Of a stretch of DNA of 52,080 bases, positions 51,369-52,080 are shown one piece after another. The DNA comes from JBBQYA01 sp038209155 (lineage in GTDB: Bacteria > Bacteroidota > Bacteroidia > Sphingobacteriales > Sphingobacteriaceae): NCBI GenBank assembly GCA_038209155.1, contig JBBQYA010000006.1:1-52080 (forward strand), given 5' to 3'. The notes beneath the pieces are model-generated. The model was not told the origin of the DNA. It was given only the letters and a program-made list of their open reading frames with translations, and searched no databases. The stretch's first letter is position 1, and each line of letters begins with the position of its first letter. The position numbers and the translations under genes are program-made.

Positions 51369-52080
51369 ATGTCTAATCGATTAATAAACGAAACCAGTCC
51401 ATATTTACTACAACATGCTCATAATCCGGTAGATTGGTATGCTTGGGGAGCCGAAGCTTTAGAGAAAGCGAAAATTGAGAACAAATTAATTTTAATAAGT
51501 ATCGGATATTCTGCTTGCCATTGGTGCCATGTGATGGAGCATGAAAGTTTTGAAGATATTGAAATTGCAAAATTAATGAATGAACGTTTTGTTTGTGTAA
51601 AAGTAGATAGAGAAGAGCGGCCAGATATAGATCAAATTTATATGATAGCCGTGCAATTAATGAGTGGGCATGGAGGTTGGCCACTCAATTGTTTTGCTTT
51701 GCCAGATCAACGTCCGATTTATGGAGGCACTTATTTTAACCCAAAAGATTGGAAAAATCTACTACTTAATTTATCTGACTTTTATAAAGAGAAACCAGAT
51801 GAGGCTCAAAAATTTGCAAATAAATTGGAAGATGGATTGAAGATGCAAGACAATCCTTTTAGTTCTGATAATAAACTTGAATTGAAAAAAGAAGAATTGG
51901 AGAAAATGTTCCAATCTGTAAAAACACAATTTGATTTTTTAGAAGGAGGATTTTCAAGAGAACCAAAATTTCCTTTACCGAATAATTTTTTGTTTACTCT
52001 AAGATTTGCTCATTTTTTTCAAGACCAATCAGCAGATATTATCACTCAATTGACATTAGATAAAATGGCGTTTGGTGGTA
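51369..52080 (+). CDS. DUF255 thioredoxin-like protein (YyaL/SSP411 type), N-terminal part
   Basis: The first 237 residues of a protein that normally has about 680. SNRLINETSPYLLQHAHNPVDWY is the family N-terminus, followed by the thioredoxin-like domain with SIGYSACHWCHVMEHESFED, where CxxC is CHWC (residues about 56-59), and VDREERPDIDQIYM. GGWPLNCFALPD and GGTYF complete the domain; the start of the helical (alpha/alpha)6-like region follows. The gene is cut by the window edge. The cellular role is not well defined. Confidence 0.9.
   Translation, partial: MSNRLINETSPYLLQHAHNPVDWYAWGAEALEKAKIENKLILISIGYSACHWCHVMEHESFEDIEIAKLMNERFVCVKVDREERPDIDQIYMIAVQLMSGHGGWPLNCFALPDQRPIYGGTYFNPKDWKNLLLNLSDFYKEKPDEAQKFANKLEDGLKMQDNPFSSDNKLELKKEELEKMFQSVKTQFDFLEGGFSREPKFPLPNNFLFTLRFAHFFQDQSADIITQLTLDKMAFGG

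Noticed and set aside
1..52080. Defence system, CRISPR array, prophage, insertion sequence, tRNA or rRNA gene
   Set aside because: I looked for regularly spaced repeats, transposase or integrase motifs, and tRNA/rRNA-like sequence on both strands and saw none; nearly all sequence is accounted for by housekeeping genes.

Overview
The window is core chromosome of a Bacteroidota bacterium with low GC. Lineage-typical signs are a DAHP synthase fused to type II chorismate mutase, a single-chain SecDF, an over-long NusB, DUF3276 and DUF5522 proteins, a DUF5686 outer-membrane protein with a carboxypeptidase-regulatory-like N-terminus, an OmpP1/FadL porin, a eukaryote/archaea-type prolyl-tRNA synthetase, and several TAnnTTTG promoter elements. 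I see no rRNA, tRNA, CRISPR array, insertion sequence, prophage or defence island, and no intergenic gap reaches 300 bases. Below the family level the host cannot be named from this sequence.

Layout. 1-2966 (minus): shikimate/chorismate genes aroG-aroQ fusion, aroA and aroC (cut by the window edge), nearly without spacing. 3198-5230 (minus): ychF, interrupted by one in-frame TAG, and an agmatinase. 5391-7939 (minus): an Mla-type lipid transporter, mlaE-mlaF-mlaD. 8125-10366 (minus): DUF3276 protein and an MsbA-like ABC exporter. 10568-16705 (plus): leucine dehydrogenase, nusB, a DUF1573 lipoprotein, yajC, a YbbR-domain protein, coaE, an MBL-fold nuclease-like protein, a 56-residue DUF5522 protein and a MarR regulator. 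16713-18729 (minus): methyltransferase, PAP2 phosphatase and ZIP transporter, tightly coupled. 18862-21416 (plus): glmM and a cysteine desulfurase behind a textbook Bacteroidota promoter. 21495-24298 (minus): class I aldolase, accD and PPK2. 24388-27365 (plus): GNAT acetyltransferase and DUF5686 protein. 27362-34324 (minus): HMG-CoA lyase, NDH-2, SecDF, uridine kinase and a LysM protein. 34478-37728 (plus): NfeD protease, a persulfide dioxygenase-rhodanese fusion and Dps. 37782-41260 (minus): an apparent operon of three exported proteins (repeat-rich lipoprotein, FadL-like porin, secreted rhodanese). 41382-52080: proS and an unknown partner, an orphan lipoprotein, a cystathionine synthase/lyase family enzyme, a TIGR02757 protein lacking a normal start codon, a flavin-type oxidase, a UbiD decarboxylase, a small repeat protein, an M20 peptidase and the start of a DUF255 thioredoxin-like protein.

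How the genes work together. Most are housekeeping: aromatic amino-acid precursors, cell-envelope building (glmM, mlaEFD, secDF/yajC, accD), cofactors (coaE), translation (proS, ychF) and respiration (NDH-2, probable menaquinone-linked UbiD). A sulfur/oxidative-stress theme runs through 35893-38288: persulfide dioxygenase with rhodanese domains, Dps, and an exported rhodanese.

No clear new multi-gene system was found. The points most worth checking are the amber codon inside ychF directly after its NxxE motif, the TIGR02757 gene whose conserved N-terminus has no ATG/GTG/TTG, and the exported operon with a Gly/Asn/aromatic-rich, 17-residue-repeat lipoprotein.
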